Notes: generated from the letters alone by a model not told the origin. A DNA stretch of 31,639 nt from an uncultured Solobacterium sp. (GCA_905194705.1 CAJJTI010000005.1:1-31639); one strand, 5' to 3'; positions 1 through 7,654 are shown, counted from the stretch's first letter. Translations and numbers: made by a program.

Positions 1-568
1 CATAATTGATGGCAAAACTTCCAATTCCTCCTGCACCAACTGCGCCAGCCATTGTTGTTAAACCAATCAAACTGATTGCTGTAATTGTTGTTGCACGAAT
101 TACTTCAGGTACTGATTCTTTAATATAAACCCTAAAGATAATACCTAATGTTCCACTTCCCATACTTCTTGCAGCTTCTACTTTTCCTTCATCTACCGTC
201 GCAAGGGCTGATTCTATCTGTCTTGTATAGAATGGTGTTGCCCCAAATACTAATGGTACGATTGCTCCTTTAACTCCAACAGCTGTTCCAACTAAAGTTC
301 TAGTAAATGGAATTAAGAAGATAAGTAATATAACAAAAGGTATTGAGCGGAAGATATTTGTAAAAATATCAACACATGTAAATAAAACTTTATTTGGTGC
401 TATACCATCTTTTCTTGTAGTTGTTAAGATTACGCCAAACAAGAAACCAAATACAAATGTAAAGACGCCAGCAATTAGAAACATCTGTACAGTAGCGGCA
501 CAGCTATCGCTAAATTTATCAAGATATGCGATAACATTTGGCATCCATTCATTGAATAATTCTGTCAT
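1..568 (-). CDS. metI: Methionine ABC transporter permease MetI (C-terminus cut by window edge)
   Basis: Translating the minus strand from the ATG at 566-568 gives about 189 residues of an integral membrane permease before the window ends. MetI proteins are about 215-220 residues, so only the C-terminal end is missing. Visible features are several hydrophobic helices, the segment FRSIPFVILL, and the cytoplasmic coupling loop EAARSMGSG with downstream AGAVGAGGIG, all typical of MetI. The start overlaps the metN stop by 4 bases (ATGA), implying translational coupling. The Met-type T-box upstream of metN supports methionine as substrate. The substrate-binding lipoprotein MetQ probably lies beyond position 1. 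Confidence 0.93.
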   Translation of the reverse strand, partial: MTELFNEWMPNVIAYLDKFSDSCAATVQMFLIAGVFTFVFGFLFGVILTTTRKDGIAPNKVLFTCVDIFTNIFRSIPFVILLIFLIPFTRTLVGTAVGVKGAIVPLVFGATPFYTRQIESALATVDEGKVEAARSMGSGTLGIIFRVYIKESVPEVIRATTITAISLIGLTTMAGAVGAGGIGSFAINY

Positions 569-1638
569 TTTTCTACCACCTCTACTTTTACATTGCAACT
601 TTCTAAGTATTCTATTGCTTTTTCAACATCACCTTCTTCACCACTCATCACAACAATCATGCCACCTAGTGGTGTACCTTGAATTAAGTCAACATTTGCT
701 AAAACGATACTTAGATTTACATTGAACTTTCTTGATGTTTCGGAAATAATCGCATCTCCGACACAATCTTTTTCAAATACCAGTTTTAGTAATTTGCTAT
801 AACCACTAGTTTCAACTAATGATGAATGAATTAATTTTGTGATATTCCCTAAACCACTTGAAGTATTTACAAATCGTTTAGTAATCTTCTCTTTTGGATG
901 AGCAAAGATATCATATACATTTCCTTCCTCAACAACTCTACCGTTTTCAATCACTGCCACCTTGTCACAAATCGATCTAATAACAGCCATCTCATGAGTA
1001 ATCAATATAATTGTTAAGCCGAGTTTCTTATTCAATTCTTTCAATAAATTTAGAATTGATTCTGTTGCTTCAGGATCTAGTGCACTAGTCGCTTCATCAC
1101 AAAGAAGAATTTTAGGATCATTTGCTAATGCTCTTGCAATAGCTACTCTTTGTTTTTGTCCACCCGACAACTGACATGGATAAGAATCTATTTTGTCTTC
1201 CAGAGAAACAAGTTTTAATAAATTCTTTACTTTTTCTGTAATTTCCGCTTTACTTTTGCCTGTATATTTTAATGAATAGGCTACATTTTCAAATACAGTA
1301 CAGCGATCCAGCAAATTGAAATGTTGAAATATCATACCAATCTGTCTTCTTAGTGCTCTTAATTGTGAATCACCCGCTTTTACTTTTTTACCATCATGGA
1401 TGTAATACAAATTTTGTGATTCAGCTGATATTGTGCCAAATCCAGATATTTCAATACTTCCAGAATCAGGTACTTCTAGGAAATTGATGCATCTAACTAA
1501 CGTAGATTTTCCTGCCCCTGAATAACCTATAACCCCATAGATTTCTCCATCTTCAATTTTTAAAGATACATTGTCTACAGCATTAACTGTTAAATCTGAT
1601 GTAGCAAATGTTTTGTGAATGTTTTTTATTACAATCAT
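565..1638 (-). CDS. metN: Methionine ABC transporter ATP-binding protein MetN
   Basis: This 357-residue ATPase powers methionine import with MetI. Walker A (GYSGAGKST) is at about residues 38-46. It is followed by the Q-loop FQHFNLL, signature LSGGQKQRVAIARAL, Walker B ILLCDEATSALDP and the switch histidine ITHE. A C-terminal stretch of about 90 residues matches the regulatory NIL/ACT-like domain of MetN. I chose the ATG at 1636-1638 because GGAAGGAGAAC sits just upstream. The longer frame to 1701 would start inside the T-box terminator. Between Walker A and the Q-loop there is an insertion, roughly a dozen residues longer than usual (around YYIHDGKKVKAGD). Expression should be controlled by the leader at 1649-1905. 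Confidence 0.95.
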   Translation of the reverse strand: MIVIKNIHKTFATSDLTVNAVDNVSLKIEDGEIYGVIGYSGAGKSTLVRCINFLEVPDSGSIEISGFGTISAESQNLYYIHDGKKVKAGDSQLRALRRQIGMIFQHFNLLDRCTVFENVAYSLKYTGKSKAEITEKVKNLLKLVSLEDKIDSYPCQLSGGQKQRVAIARALANDPKILLCDEATSALDPEATESILNLLKELNKKLGLTIILITHEMAVIRSICDKVAVIENGRVVEEGNVYDIFAHPKEKITKRFVNTSSGLGNITKLIHSSLVETSGYSKLLKLVFEKDCVGDAIISETSRKFNVNLSIVLANVDLIQGTPLGGMIVVMSGEEGDVEKAIEYLESCNVKVEVVEK

Positions 1639-1648
1639 TTGTTCTCCT

Positions 1649-1905
1649 TCCAACAAAAAAACCGTCCCTACACTAAATGTAAGGACGGGATATATCATCA
1701 CGTGTTACCACCTTGCTTCACCTCTTCGAGTACCAACATACTCTATAGCTTTAACGGGCTAACCCGGTATAACCTCATATTGATCATACAGCTCCAAGAC
1801 CATGTTCATTGCTTTCTCCTCTATCTCTTTTCAGCTTTCCGAGACTCTCTATAAGATTCCTTAGCAATTACTCTTCTTTTCTTCGCCTTTATGGTATGTA
1901 TTTTC
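1649..1905 (-). promoter_or_regulatory. T-box leader, Met specifier, controlling metNI
   Basis: Read on the minus strand, the leader holds an AGTA box (GAAGAGTAATTGCT), an AGAGAG segment, a specifier region with ATG codons (1801-1803 preferred, after GAAC; another at 1807-1809), and the T-box AGGTGGTAACACG at 1701-1713. An intrinsic terminator and the metN start follow. In this family uncharged tRNA pairs with the specifier and the T-box and favours antitermination. ATG specifies tRNA-Met, which fits the transporter. The exact specifier codon needs a fold to settle. Confidence 0.93.
1654..1688 (-). terminator. T-box-controlled intrinsic terminator before metN
   Basis: CCGTCC (1662-1667) pairs with GGACGG (1683-1688), extended by TACA/TGTA after one mismatch. 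On the minus strand a run of eight T follows. It lies directly after the T-box sequence, as expected for the terminator arm of the switch. Confidence 0.92.
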
Positions 1906-1907
1906 AC

Positions 1908-1928
1908 TCTAGATTTTTTAATTGTCAA
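1908..1928 (-). promoter_or_regulatory. Promoter of the metNI leader
   Basis: A perfect -35 TTGACA (minus strand, 1923-1928) is followed after 17 bases by a weaker -10 GAAAAT at about 1900-1905. The -35 lies 4 bases past the stop codon of the upstream DUF402 gene, with no terminator between them. Confidence 0.6.
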
Positions 1929-1931
1929 TAA

Positions 1932-2474
1932 TTAATTTTCGTTTTTTACTAGAGTGCGATACTTATTATAGTAATTTACAACAAGTTTACTGTTGAATGG
2001 ATGATGTTCTTCTTCCATTTCATGCAGTAAATTCTTCATTTCTCCTTCAACAATTTCTTTGATATCTTCTGGATAATTCATCATACTTGCGTGTTCCTCA
2101 TATTCACTTTCATCAAGTATCATATATGACCAGTCCGGATACAATTTAACATCTAAATCATAGTCAATATTTTTAATCGCTTCACCATCATATAAACTTG
2201 GCGACGCTAAATTACAGTAGTAATAAACACCTGTTTTACGAATCATGGATATAACGTTATACCATCTGTCAGTCCAAAAGAAACATACCGCTGGTTCTCT
2301 TGTTAACCACTTTCTTCCATCCGATTCAATTACCCAGGTTTTATTTGTTACAACCACAAATTCATTATCCGTCACATCAACAATAACGCCTTTACACCAG
2401 GTTCTATGCAAGGATCCATCATGTTTATAGCTTTGAATATATACTTCATTACCCACTTCTAGTTTTCCATTCAT
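1932..2474 (-). CDS. DUF402 family protein, Ntdp-like nucleoside tri-/diphosphate phosphatase
   Basis: The 180-residue length is typical of the UPF0374/DUF402 group, whose characterised member in Staphylococcus (Ntdp) hydrolyses nucleoside tri- and diphosphates. Family features visible here are FFWTDRWYNVISMIRKTG near the middle, followed by YYYCNLASP and the acidic core DYDLDVKLYPDWSYMILDE, where the metal-binding acidic residues of the family lie. The start at 2474 has GGGAGGAT upstream. The gene stands alone between the thiT terminator and the metNI promoter. A weak -10 (TAAAAT) lies near 2495. The catalytic role is inferred from family membership. Confidence 0.85.
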   Translation of the reverse strand: MNGKLEVGNEVYIQSYKHDGSLHRTWCKGVIVDVTDNEFVVVTNKTWVIESDGRKWLTREPAVCFFWTDRWYNVISMIRKTGVYYYCNLASPSLYDGEAIKNIDYDLDVKLYPDWSYMILDESEYEEHASMMNYPEDIKEIVEGEMKNLLHEMEEEHHPFNSKLVVNYYNKYRTLVKNEN

Positions 2475-2510
2475 GATTTATCCTCCCAACGTTATTATTT
2501 TACACTTGCA

Positions 2511-2550
2511 AAAAAAAAGTACAACTGAAGTATTGAATTACTTCAGTTGT
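2511..2550 (-). terminator. Intrinsic terminator after thiT
   Basis: A perfect 12-bp inverted repeat, ACAACTGAAGTA (2521-2532) and TACTTCAGTTGT (2539-2550), with a 6-base loop is followed on the minus strand by AC and eight T residues. It starts 6 bases past the thiT stop. Confidence 0.95.
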
Positions 2551-2555
2551 AAACT

Positions 2556-3095
2556 TTATTTCATAACTGGTTTTAGTCTATTCATAATGATTGGAACAAC
2601 AATTGCAGAAACAATCATTGTTGGAATCATATACCAAGCATTATATGCAAAACTTCCGCCCCATGGTGTTCCCCAGAACACTGTACCAGCAATAGTATGT
2701 AGTGCTAAACGAATTAAGTTTGTTACAACAATTCCAGAATAGAAGTTCTTGAAATTTGGGAATAATGAACTTAATCCATAAACACCGAAAGCAACTGGAT
2801 ATTCCATCATAAATTGAATGAATACCTGGAATGCAGTAAATCCATCAGAATTTTGTACTACATATACTTTTCCAGTCATAAACTGTAATACAACAGAAAG
2901 TATTGCAACAGCTAAACCTTTCTTCCATCCAAGATGGTAAGACGCAATAATTAGTGGAATTACACCTAAGCCTAATGTTCCACCATTTGGCATCTTAAAT
3001 AAACCAATTTGATTAGCTAACCAATCAAATACCATGAACAATGCAAGATACATTGCCATGTAAACTAAATCGCTGATCTTATTTTTGTTATTCAT
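2556..3095 (-). CDS. thiT: Energy-coupled thiamine transporter ThiT (ECF S component)
   Basis: This 179-residue hydrophobic protein has about six membrane helices and is the substrate-specific subunit that binds thiamine for an ECF transporter. The shared EcfA/EcfT module is not in this window. Recognisable segments are MAMYLALFMVFDWL near the N-terminus and GTLGLGVIPLIIASYHLGWKKG, matching the ThiT family. I chose the ATG at 3093-3095, because the in-frame ATG further up contains the GGAGGTG ribosome binding site. A TPP riboswitch directly upstream independently supports thiamine as ligand. Confidence 0.95.
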   Translation of the reverse strand: MNNKNKISDLVYMAMYLALFMVFDWLANQIGLFKMPNGGTLGLGVIPLIIASYHLGWKKGLAVAILSVVLQFMTGKVYVVQNSDGFTAFQVFIQFMMEYPVAFGVYGLSSLFPNFKNFYSGIVVTNLIRLALHTIAGTVFWGTPWGGSFAYNAWYMIPTMIVSAIVVPIIMNRLKPVMK

Positions 3096-3122
3096 AAAAA
3101 AATACACCTCCATATTTTGTGA

Positions 3123-3208
3123 AGGCGTAAGGAATTAAGAACTCCCTACGCTAGCTCTACCTAGATCAGGTGGTAAGGGTATATCTCAGCACTAAGTGCA
3201 CCCCTGTT
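3123..3208 (-). promoter_or_regulatory. TPP riboswitch (THI element) upstream of thiT
   Basis: Minus-strand motifs in the canonical order are GGGGTGC (around 3199-3204), CTGAGA (3184-3189), ACCC, ACCTGATCTAGG (around 3160-3171) and GCGTAGGGA (3143-3151). These are the conserved blocks of the thiamine pyrophosphate aptamer. Downstream, GCGTAAGGA at 3124-3132 can pair with TCCCTACGC at 3143-3151. This gives an alternative hairpin that would disrupt the aptamer 3' arm. No T-run follows, so control may be translational. Confidence 0.95.
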
Positions 3209-3219
3209 CACAGTGTTTT

Positions 3220-3247
3220 ATTATAGCATTTAATTTTCACACTACAA
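3220..3247 (-). promoter_or_regulatory. Promoter of the TPP riboswitch-thiT transcript
   Basis: The minus strand has an extended -10, TGCTATAAT (TATAAT at 3220-3225), with a weak -35 TTGTAG 16 bases upstream (3242-3247). It starts transcription about 10 bases before the aptamer. Confidence 0.65.
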
Positions 3248-3291
3248 TAGCTTTCTATTTTTCTGATATTATAGATTTTGAGGTGAAATCT

Positions 3292-3750
3292 ATGAACAAT
3301 ATTATGATCGAACAAATTAAAGGATTACTTACAGAAGAAAATATGATTGCTGCTTTAGCAAATGTTAGTTCATGCATCATGTTAAATTATAAAAATTTAA
3401 ACTGGTCTGGTTTTTATTTTAAAACTGATAAAGATTTAGTACTTGGTCCTTTTCAAGGAAAACCTGCATGCACACATATCCCATTTGAAAAAGGCGTATG
3501 TGGTAAAACATACCGTGAAAAAAAAGTGCAGAGAGTAGATGATGTTTTAAAATTTCAAGATCATATCGCTTGTGACAGCGCCAGCAGAAGTGAATTATGT
3601 GTACCCGTTATCGTCGATGATGAATGCAAAATTATCATCGATTTAGATGCTCCCGTTTCTTCACGTTTTAGTGAAAATGAAGAAAAAGAAATGCTGGAAG
3701 TCAGCCTCTTAATCAAAGAAGCATACCTCCAGCATCACTGGACTATCTAG
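3292..3750 (+). CDS. msrC: Free methionine-(R)-sulfoxide reductase (fRMsr, GAF domain)
   Basis: The protein has 152 residues and is a single GAF domain. It reduces free methionine-R-sulfoxide using active-site cysteines. Signature pieces are NWSGFYF, LVLGPFQGKPAC, IPFEKGVCG and HIACDSASRSE, which contain the three conserved cysteines of the family (catalytic and resolving). The start at 3292 is preceded by GAGGTGAA. The upstream in-frame ATG at 3196 would run through the TPP-riboswitch promoter region and is rejected. It is divergent from thiT and convergent with the AAC(3) gene, sharing the four bases CTAG for both stop codons. Confidence 0.95.
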   Translation: MNNIMIEQIKGLLTEENMIAALANVSSCIMLNYKNLNWSGFYFKTDKDLVLGPFQGKPACTHIPFEKGVCGKTYREKKVQRVDDVLKFQDHIACDSASRSELCVPVIVDDECKIIIDLDAPVSSRFSENEEKEMLEVSLLIKEAYLQHHWTI

Positions 3751-4562
3751 CGATATAAATCAAAAACGATTGTTTTATCGAAATATTTAGAAGTTTCATC
3801 TACAGCATTTATAGCTGAAAATAACTGAATATGGCATGTATTTAAGCTGGCTTCTTGAATCATGCCTTTTTTTCGCATAATTTCTCCAACTTTTTCAAAT
3901 ACAGTATCATCTAAATCTAAATCAAGATATTGTTTCCACTGAATATCACCATCTCTATTTAGTGCAGATGCACCTTTAATCACAATTGGTCTAGCTTCAC
4001 TATGATATTCTGCTAAATGCATACACGTACAATCTTTAAAGTCGCATCCTAACAGCAAGACATTACCTTTCAGTTCATATAAACGAGCAATTGGTGATTC
4101 ATAAGCCATTGGAAAATGTGTAGATTGCCGATTACATAATACCTTGGAATATTTTCCCCAGGCAGCAAATGCGTAACTTGGATGCCCCGAATAAACTACA
4201 CCTTCAACTTTTCTGAATGTTTCTATAATCTCACTATTTTCACCTAGATCTGATAATTCAGGATCGCTTGCAGGCATTTCTTCACGAATACTTTTCCATA
4301 AGTTTGAAGAAACACTTGGATTATTCCATGAGCTTGGTTCAGAGTTATCAGAAAAATGCATAGGCATTAAAATTGTTCCGCCTTCTCCTACCGTTTCTAA
4401 TAATGCATCAACAACCGTTCTCGCTCCGCCAATAACGTGTCCCATAGAAGATAAATTAGCATGAACTTCTAAAAGCATATTAGGCATTACACCTGCTTTA
4501 GCTAAAGCATTTTTAATATCTTCTTTAGTAACCACTTGTTGAATCATTTCCTTCTGATACAT
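3747..4562 (-). CDS. AAC(3)-family N-acetyltransferase
   Basis: The 271-residue length matches the antibiotic N-acetyltransferase family AAC(3). The N-terminal block LLEVHANLSSMGHVIGGARTV corresponds to the family's H-S-S-L...G-V-GG motif, and GGTILMPMHF to the G-T-L-MP-F segment. LLLGCDFKDCTCMHLAEY corresponds to the LLG...T-LH-AE motif carrying the catalytic histidine region. Members acetylate 3-amino groups of aminoglycosides, but chromosomal relatives often have unknown substrates. The start overlaps the psuG stop by one base (TAATG), so the two are co-translated. That context suggests a nucleoside-related or housekeeping substrate rather than acquired resistance. Confidence 0.85.
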   Translation of the reverse strand: MYQKEMIQQVVTKEDIKNALAKAGVMPNMLLEVHANLSSMGHVIGGARTVVDALLETVGEGGTILMPMHFSDNSEPSSWNNPSVSSNLWKSIREEMPASDPELSDLGENSEIIETFRKVEGVVYSGHPSYAFAAWGKYSKVLCNRQSTHFPMAYESPIARLYELKGNVLLLGCDFKDCTCMHLAEYHSEARPIVIKGASALNRDGDIQWKQYLDLDLDDTVFEKVGEIMRKKGMIQEASLNTCHIQLFSAINAVDETSKYFDKTIVFDLYR

Positions 4563-5467
4563 TATAAATTACATAGTTCCTTTGCTATTTCAGCACCAAC
4601 TGCAGCATTGTTGTATACAAGTTGAATATTAGAGTCTAGTGAAGAACCACCTGTAATTTCAGCAATCTTAGCAAGTAAGTATGGTGTACAATCTTTTCCT
4701 TTGATACCTTGAGTATCCATTTCTTTTACTGCTTCATCAATAGCTTTATTGATTACTTCTGGATCCATTGAATATTTTTCTGGAATAGGATTTGTAATTA
4801 AAACACCACCATCCAGTTTAAGATCTCTCTTAGCTTTGATAATTTTTGCAGCATCTTTTGTATCTTTAATTGCATAATCTACTTTTAATCCACTCTTGCG
4901 TGTATAGAATGCTGGTAATTCTTCTGTTTGATAACCAAGTACTGGAACACCTAATGTTTCTAATACTTCCATTGTTAGTGGAAGATCAAGAATTGCTTTA
5001 GCACCTGCTGAAACAACTGTAACATTTGTTTTAGCTAGTTCTTGTAAGTCTGCAGAAATATCAAATGTTTGTTGAGCACCACGATGCACACCACCAATAC
5101 CACCAGTAACAAATACTTCAATACCAGCTGCAGCAGCTAAAATCATTGTTGTTGCTACAGTAGTAGCTCCCCATTTCTTTTCTGCCATAATAATAGGTAA
5201 ATCACGACGACTAACTTTAGCAATTCCCTTACGTTTACCAAATTCTTCAATTTCTTCAGGTGACATACCAACTACACCTTCGCCATCAATAATACCGATA
5301 GTACATGGTACAGCTCCATGTTCTCTAATGATTCTTTCAACCTCTAATGCTGTCTCAACATTACGAGGATAAGGCATTCCATGAGAAATAATTGTTGATT
5401 CTAAAGCAACAACCGGACGATTCTCTTTTAATGCTTGTAAAGCTTCTTCTTTTACTCTAATGTACAT
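4562..5467 (-). CDS. psuG: Pseudouridine-5'-phosphate glycosidase PsuG
   Basis: This 301-residue enzyme splits pseudouridine 5'-phosphate into uracil and ribose-5-phosphate. Family hallmarks are PVVALESTIISHGMPYP near the N-terminus (catalytic Glu region), GVVGMSPEE, the stretch WGATTVATTM, GGIGGVHRGA and SAGAKAILDLP, with the lysine that forms the Schiff base with the sugar. The start has AAAGGAGAAAAG upstream. The partner pseudouridine kinase PsuK is not adjacent. The gene is the middle one of three tightly packed minus-strand genes (5500-6045, this one, 3747-4562). Confidence 0.96.
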   Translation of the reverse strand: MYIRVKEEALQALKENRPVVALESTIISHGMPYPRNVETALEVERIIREHGAVPCTIGIIDGEGVVGMSPEEIEEFGKRKGIAKVSRRDLPIIMAEKKWGATTVATTMILAAAAGIEVFVTGGIGGVHRGAQQTFDISADLQELAKTNVTVVSAGAKAILDLPLTMEVLETLGVPVLGYQTEELPAFYTRKSGLKVDYAIKDTKDAAKIIKAKRDLKLDGGVLITNPIPEKYSMDPEVINKAIDEAVKEMDTQGIKGKDCTPYLLAKIAEITGGSSLDSNIQLVYNNAAVGAEIAKELCNL

Positions 5468-5499
5468 ATACTTTTCTCCTTTAAAATTGATTCTCTCAA

Positions 5500-6045
5500 T
5501 TACATTAATTTATTATCTATTTTTACAATTTGCTTTTGTAATAAACGAATAGATTCATCTAATTCTTCTTCATTTATTTCTTTGCCATACAAAAGCATGA
5601 ATGCATGTAAGACCTGATCTTTATATTCCAGCGTCTTTTCGTTTGAAATGCCACTATAATCCAACTGATTACAATAGTCAAGAAGTTCTTGCAACTGCAT
5701 AATTTTCGCATATAAAAGATGTTCTTTTTTCGTTTCCACAAATAATTTTTCTAATTTCCAATGACTGTTATTTTCTGTATGATTAATCTTAATTACCTCA
5801 TCAATATACGCAAACCCTTCAAAAAATAAAGCAAAATCATCTTTTGTAAAATCATCAAATAAAGCATAGGTATCTGCTAATAAATGAATATTTTCACCAT
5901 TTTTATCCAGTTCAAATACTTCATGTACTTCTAAATTCATTTCTTTATCGCCAATAAAAATCAGCTTTGAATTAAAAGCTTTGCATTGCATTTCAAAAGC
6001 ATTTTTTATTTCTTCATTTCCGCTATATAAAACTATTTTTTTCAT
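5500..6045 (-). CDS. DUF3783-like protein of unknown function
   Basis: The protein has 181 residues. The N-terminal part (about 1-85) begins MKKIVLYSGNEEIKNAF and looks like a small alpha/beta fold. Around residues 78-112 is FFEGFAYIDEVIKINHTENN followed by HWKLEKLFVETKKEH. This resembles the DUF3783 core, where an N-x-x-W segment is followed by an amphipathic E/L/K helix. The C-terminal 60 residues are helical and charged. No catalytic motif is evident. It is the first gene of the psuG operon, 32 bases upstream of psuG. I do not know its function. Confidence 0.6.
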   Translation of the reverse strand: MKKIVLYSGNEEIKNAFEMQCKAFNSKLIFIGDKEMNLEVHEVFELDKNGENIHLLADTYALFDDFTKDDFALFFEGFAYIDEVIKINHTENNSHWKLEKLFVETKKEHLLYAKIMQLQELLDYCNQLDYSGISNEKTLEYKDQVLHAFMLLYGKEINEEELDESIRLLQKQIVKIDNKLM

Positions 6046-6065
6046 AATAAATCCTTGCTAAATTT

Positions 6066-6094
6066 ATCTTAATTTATCCCTTTTTTCATTTCAA
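6066..6094 (-). promoter_or_regulatory. Promoter of the DUF3783-psuG-AAC(3) operon
   Basis: Minus-strand TTGAAA (6089-6094), a 17-base spacer and TAAGAT (6066-6071) lie about 20 bases before the first start codon. Confidence 0.55.
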
Positions 6095-6111
6095 GTTCTA
6101 AAGTGTATTTG

Positions 6112-6140
6112 TTGTAAAAAATGATTTACTTCGTTAGAAT
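6112..6140 (+). promoter_or_regulatory. Promoter of the DtxR-family regulator
   Basis: TTGTAA (6112-6117), a 17-base spacer and TAGAAT (6135-6140) are followed by AGAGG and the ATG at 6167. It is divergent from the psuG operon promoter, with only 17 bases between the two -35 boxes. Confidence 0.6.
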
Positions 6141-6166
6141 AAATATTATTAGAGGTTTTTAAAAAT

Positions 6167-6532
6167 ATGAATATATATGAATCTTCAGAAGATTATTTAG
6201 AAGCGATACTAATGCTTCAAGAGAAGAATGGTAATGTCCATTCTATTGACATTGCTCAAGAATTAGATTTTAGCAAAGCAAGTGTTTCCATTGCCATGAA
6301 AAAACTAAGAGAAAATGGTTATATTTCTATGGATCACTCTGGTTTAATCACATTATTACCACCAGGAAAAGAAATTGCCGAAAGAATTTTTGACAGGCAT
6401 CAAACATTAAGCAAGTTTTTTGAATCAATTGGTGTAGATTCTGATACTGCCCAAAAAGATGCTTGTAAAGTAGAACATGATATCAGTGAAATTACATTTG
6501 ATAAAATCAAAGAACTAGTAAACCAGAAATAA
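6167..6532 (+). CDS. DtxR/MntR-family metal-dependent transcriptional regulator
   Basis: The 121 residues form an N-terminal winged helix-turn-helix (about 1-70, with DIAQELDFSKASVSIAMKKL as recognition region) and a short metal-binding/dimerisation domain. Candidate metal ligands are the Asp in SSEDYLEAI, the His in DRHQTL, and Cys, Glu and His in DACKVEHDIS. There is no C-terminal SH3/FeoA domain, and the protein is a little shorter than MntR (about 140 residues). Such proteins repress or activate Mn or Fe transport genes. The window also holds a ZIP transporter and a putative Mn exporter, but no regulator box was identified at either, so targets are unknown. Confidence 0.88.
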   Translation: MNIYESSEDYLEAILMLQEKNGNVHSIDIAQELDFSKASVSIAMKKLRENGYISMDHSGLITLLPPGKEIAERIFDRHQTLSKFFESIGVDSDTAQKDACKVEHDISEITFDKIKELVNQK

Positions 6533-6536
6533 CTCT

Positions 6537-6563
6537 AAGGATTGCTAACCAAGCAATCTTTTT
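6537..6563 (+). terminator. Terminator after the DtxR-family gene
   Basis: GATTGCT (6540-6546) pairs with AGCAATC (6552-6558) across a 5-base loop, followed by TTTTTAT on the plus strand. Confidence 0.85.
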
Positions 6564-6602
6564 ATTTGCAATTTTAAACATTAGTTCAATACGCATAAGT
6601 AC

Positions 6603-6630
6603 AAAAAACCCGAACCAAATTGATTCGAGT
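6603..6630 (-). terminator. Terminator after rpsI
   Basis: On the minus strand, ACTCGAATC (6622-6630) pairs with GGTTCGGGT (6608-6616) including G.U pairs, with loop AATTT. A run of six T follows (6603-6608). Confidence 0.9.
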
Positions 6631-6665
6631 TTCCTTGTAAGTATTGTACCAATAAAGCAACCAAA

Positions 6666-7073
6666 TTAACGCTTGCTGTATTGTGGTGCACGACGAGCAC
6701 CTTTTAAACCGTACTTCTTTCTTTCTTTTTCACGTGCATCACGTGTTAAGAAACCGGCTTTCTTAAGAACAGGTCTGTAATCTGCACTTGCTTCTAAAAG
6801 AGCACGAGCGATACCATGACGCATAGCACCTGCTTGACCTGCATAACCGCCACCAACAACGTTAATCTTGATGTCGAATTGTCCTACAGTTTCTGTTAAA
6901 ACTAATGGACTGTTTACGATCATACGAAGAGTTGCTTGTGGAAGATATTCTTCTAATGATTTACCGTTGACAGAAATAATTCCTGTACCTGGAGTCATAA
7001 AGACACGTGCTGTTGACTGTTTACGACGTCCAGTTCCGATATAAGTTACTGTTGTTTTCTTCTTAGCTGGCAT
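6666..7073 (-). CDS. rpsI: 30S ribosomal protein S9
   Basis: The 135-residue protein has the standard S9 signatures [14 protein letters not shown] near the N-terminus, [19 protein letters not shown] in the middle and the basic tail ending APQYSKR, whose terminal Lys-Arg reaches the ribosomal P site. It is 17 bases downstream of rplM, the universal L13-S9 pairing. The terminator at 6603-6630 closes the operon. Confidence 0.99.
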   Translation of the reverse strand: MPAKKKTTVTYIGTGRRKQSTARVFMTPGTGIISVNGKSLEEYLPQATLRMIVNSPLVLTETVGQFDIKINVVGGGYAGQAGAMRHGIARALLEASADYRPVLKKAGFLTRDAREKERKKYGLKGARRAPQYSKR

Positions 7074-7090
7074 TTGTCTTTACTCCTTCC

Positions 7091-7528
7091 TTAACCCTTA
7101 ATTTTAAGCTCAACTGGCTTTTGAGCTGCATGTGGATGTTCAGCGCCTTCATATACGAATACATGTTTACGTTGTACATCACCTAATTTTGTATGAGGTA
7201 ACATACCTTTGATAGCTTTTTCTACCCATTCAACAGTGTATTGTTCACGCATAACTTTTGTGCTACGTGTACGTAATCCACCTGGATACATAGAATGGCT
7301 GAAGTAGAACTTCTTAGCATCTTGATCACCTGTGATCTTAATCTTATCCGCATTAACTACGATAACAAAATCACCGCAGTCAACATTTGGCGTATAAGTT
7401 GGCTTGTGTTTTCCTCTTAATACTGTTGCGACTTCTGTTGCTAGTCTACCTAATGTGCAGTCTGTAGCATCAACGATGTACCATTGACGAATAACTTCAC
7501 TAGGCTTAGTCATTGTTGTTTGACGCAT
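7091..7528 (-). CDS. rplM: 50S ribosomal protein L13
   Basis: The protein has 145 residues, usual for L13. Clear family segments are WYIVDATDCTLGRLATEVA, LRGKHKPTYTPNVDCGDFV and GMLPHTKLG. I chose the ATG at 7526-7528 because GGAGG (7538-7542) precedes it at good spacing. The frame open to 7618 would place translation upstream of the promoter. It heads the rplM-rpsI operon. Confidence 0.99.
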   Translation of the reverse strand: MRQTTMTKPSEVIRQWYIVDATDCTLGRLATEVATVLRGKHKPTYTPNVDCGDFVIVVNADKIKITGDQDAKKFYFSHSMYPGGLRTRSTKVMREQYTVEWVEKAIKGMLPHTKLGDVQRKHVFVYEGAEHPHAAQKPVELKIKG

Positions 7529-7582
7529 TTTAATATTCCTCCATATGTAGTTTCCGGGGCTACATTTGGCAATAACGCCATG
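7529..7582 (-). promoter_or_regulatory. rplM 5' leader with stem-loop (candidate L13 leader)
   Basis: Between the promoter and the ribosome binding site the minus strand reads ATGTAG, a CCCCGGAAA loop, then CTACAT, directly abutting GGAGG. Bacillota rplM leaders are known to form a structured L13-binding RNA for autoregulation. The position and a stem next to the ribosome binding site fit, but I have not matched it to the family consensus. Confidence 0.5.
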
Positions 7583-7586
7583 GTTT

Positions 7587-7615
7587 ATTCTATCTTTTAA
7601 CCGCTTTATCGTCAA
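7587..7615 (-). promoter_or_regulatory. Promoter of the rplM-rpsI operon
   Basis: Minus-strand TTGACG (7610-7615), an exact 17-base spacer and TAGAAT (7587-7592). It is near-consensus, as expected for ribosomal protein genes. Confidence 0.85.
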
Positions 7616-7654
7616 CAAGATTTTATGTTATTGCCGTTATTTTTTCGCATTTTT

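Noticed and set aside
1615..1854. Plus-strand open frame of 79 codons opposite the metN leader
   Set aside because: It lies over the T-box and terminator on the other strand and has no ribosome site.
3747..4562. AAC(3)-family gene as an acquired aminoglycoside resistance gene
   Set aside because: It is in a tight operon with psuG, no mobile element is adjacent and base composition matches its neighbours; a resistance role is unsupported.
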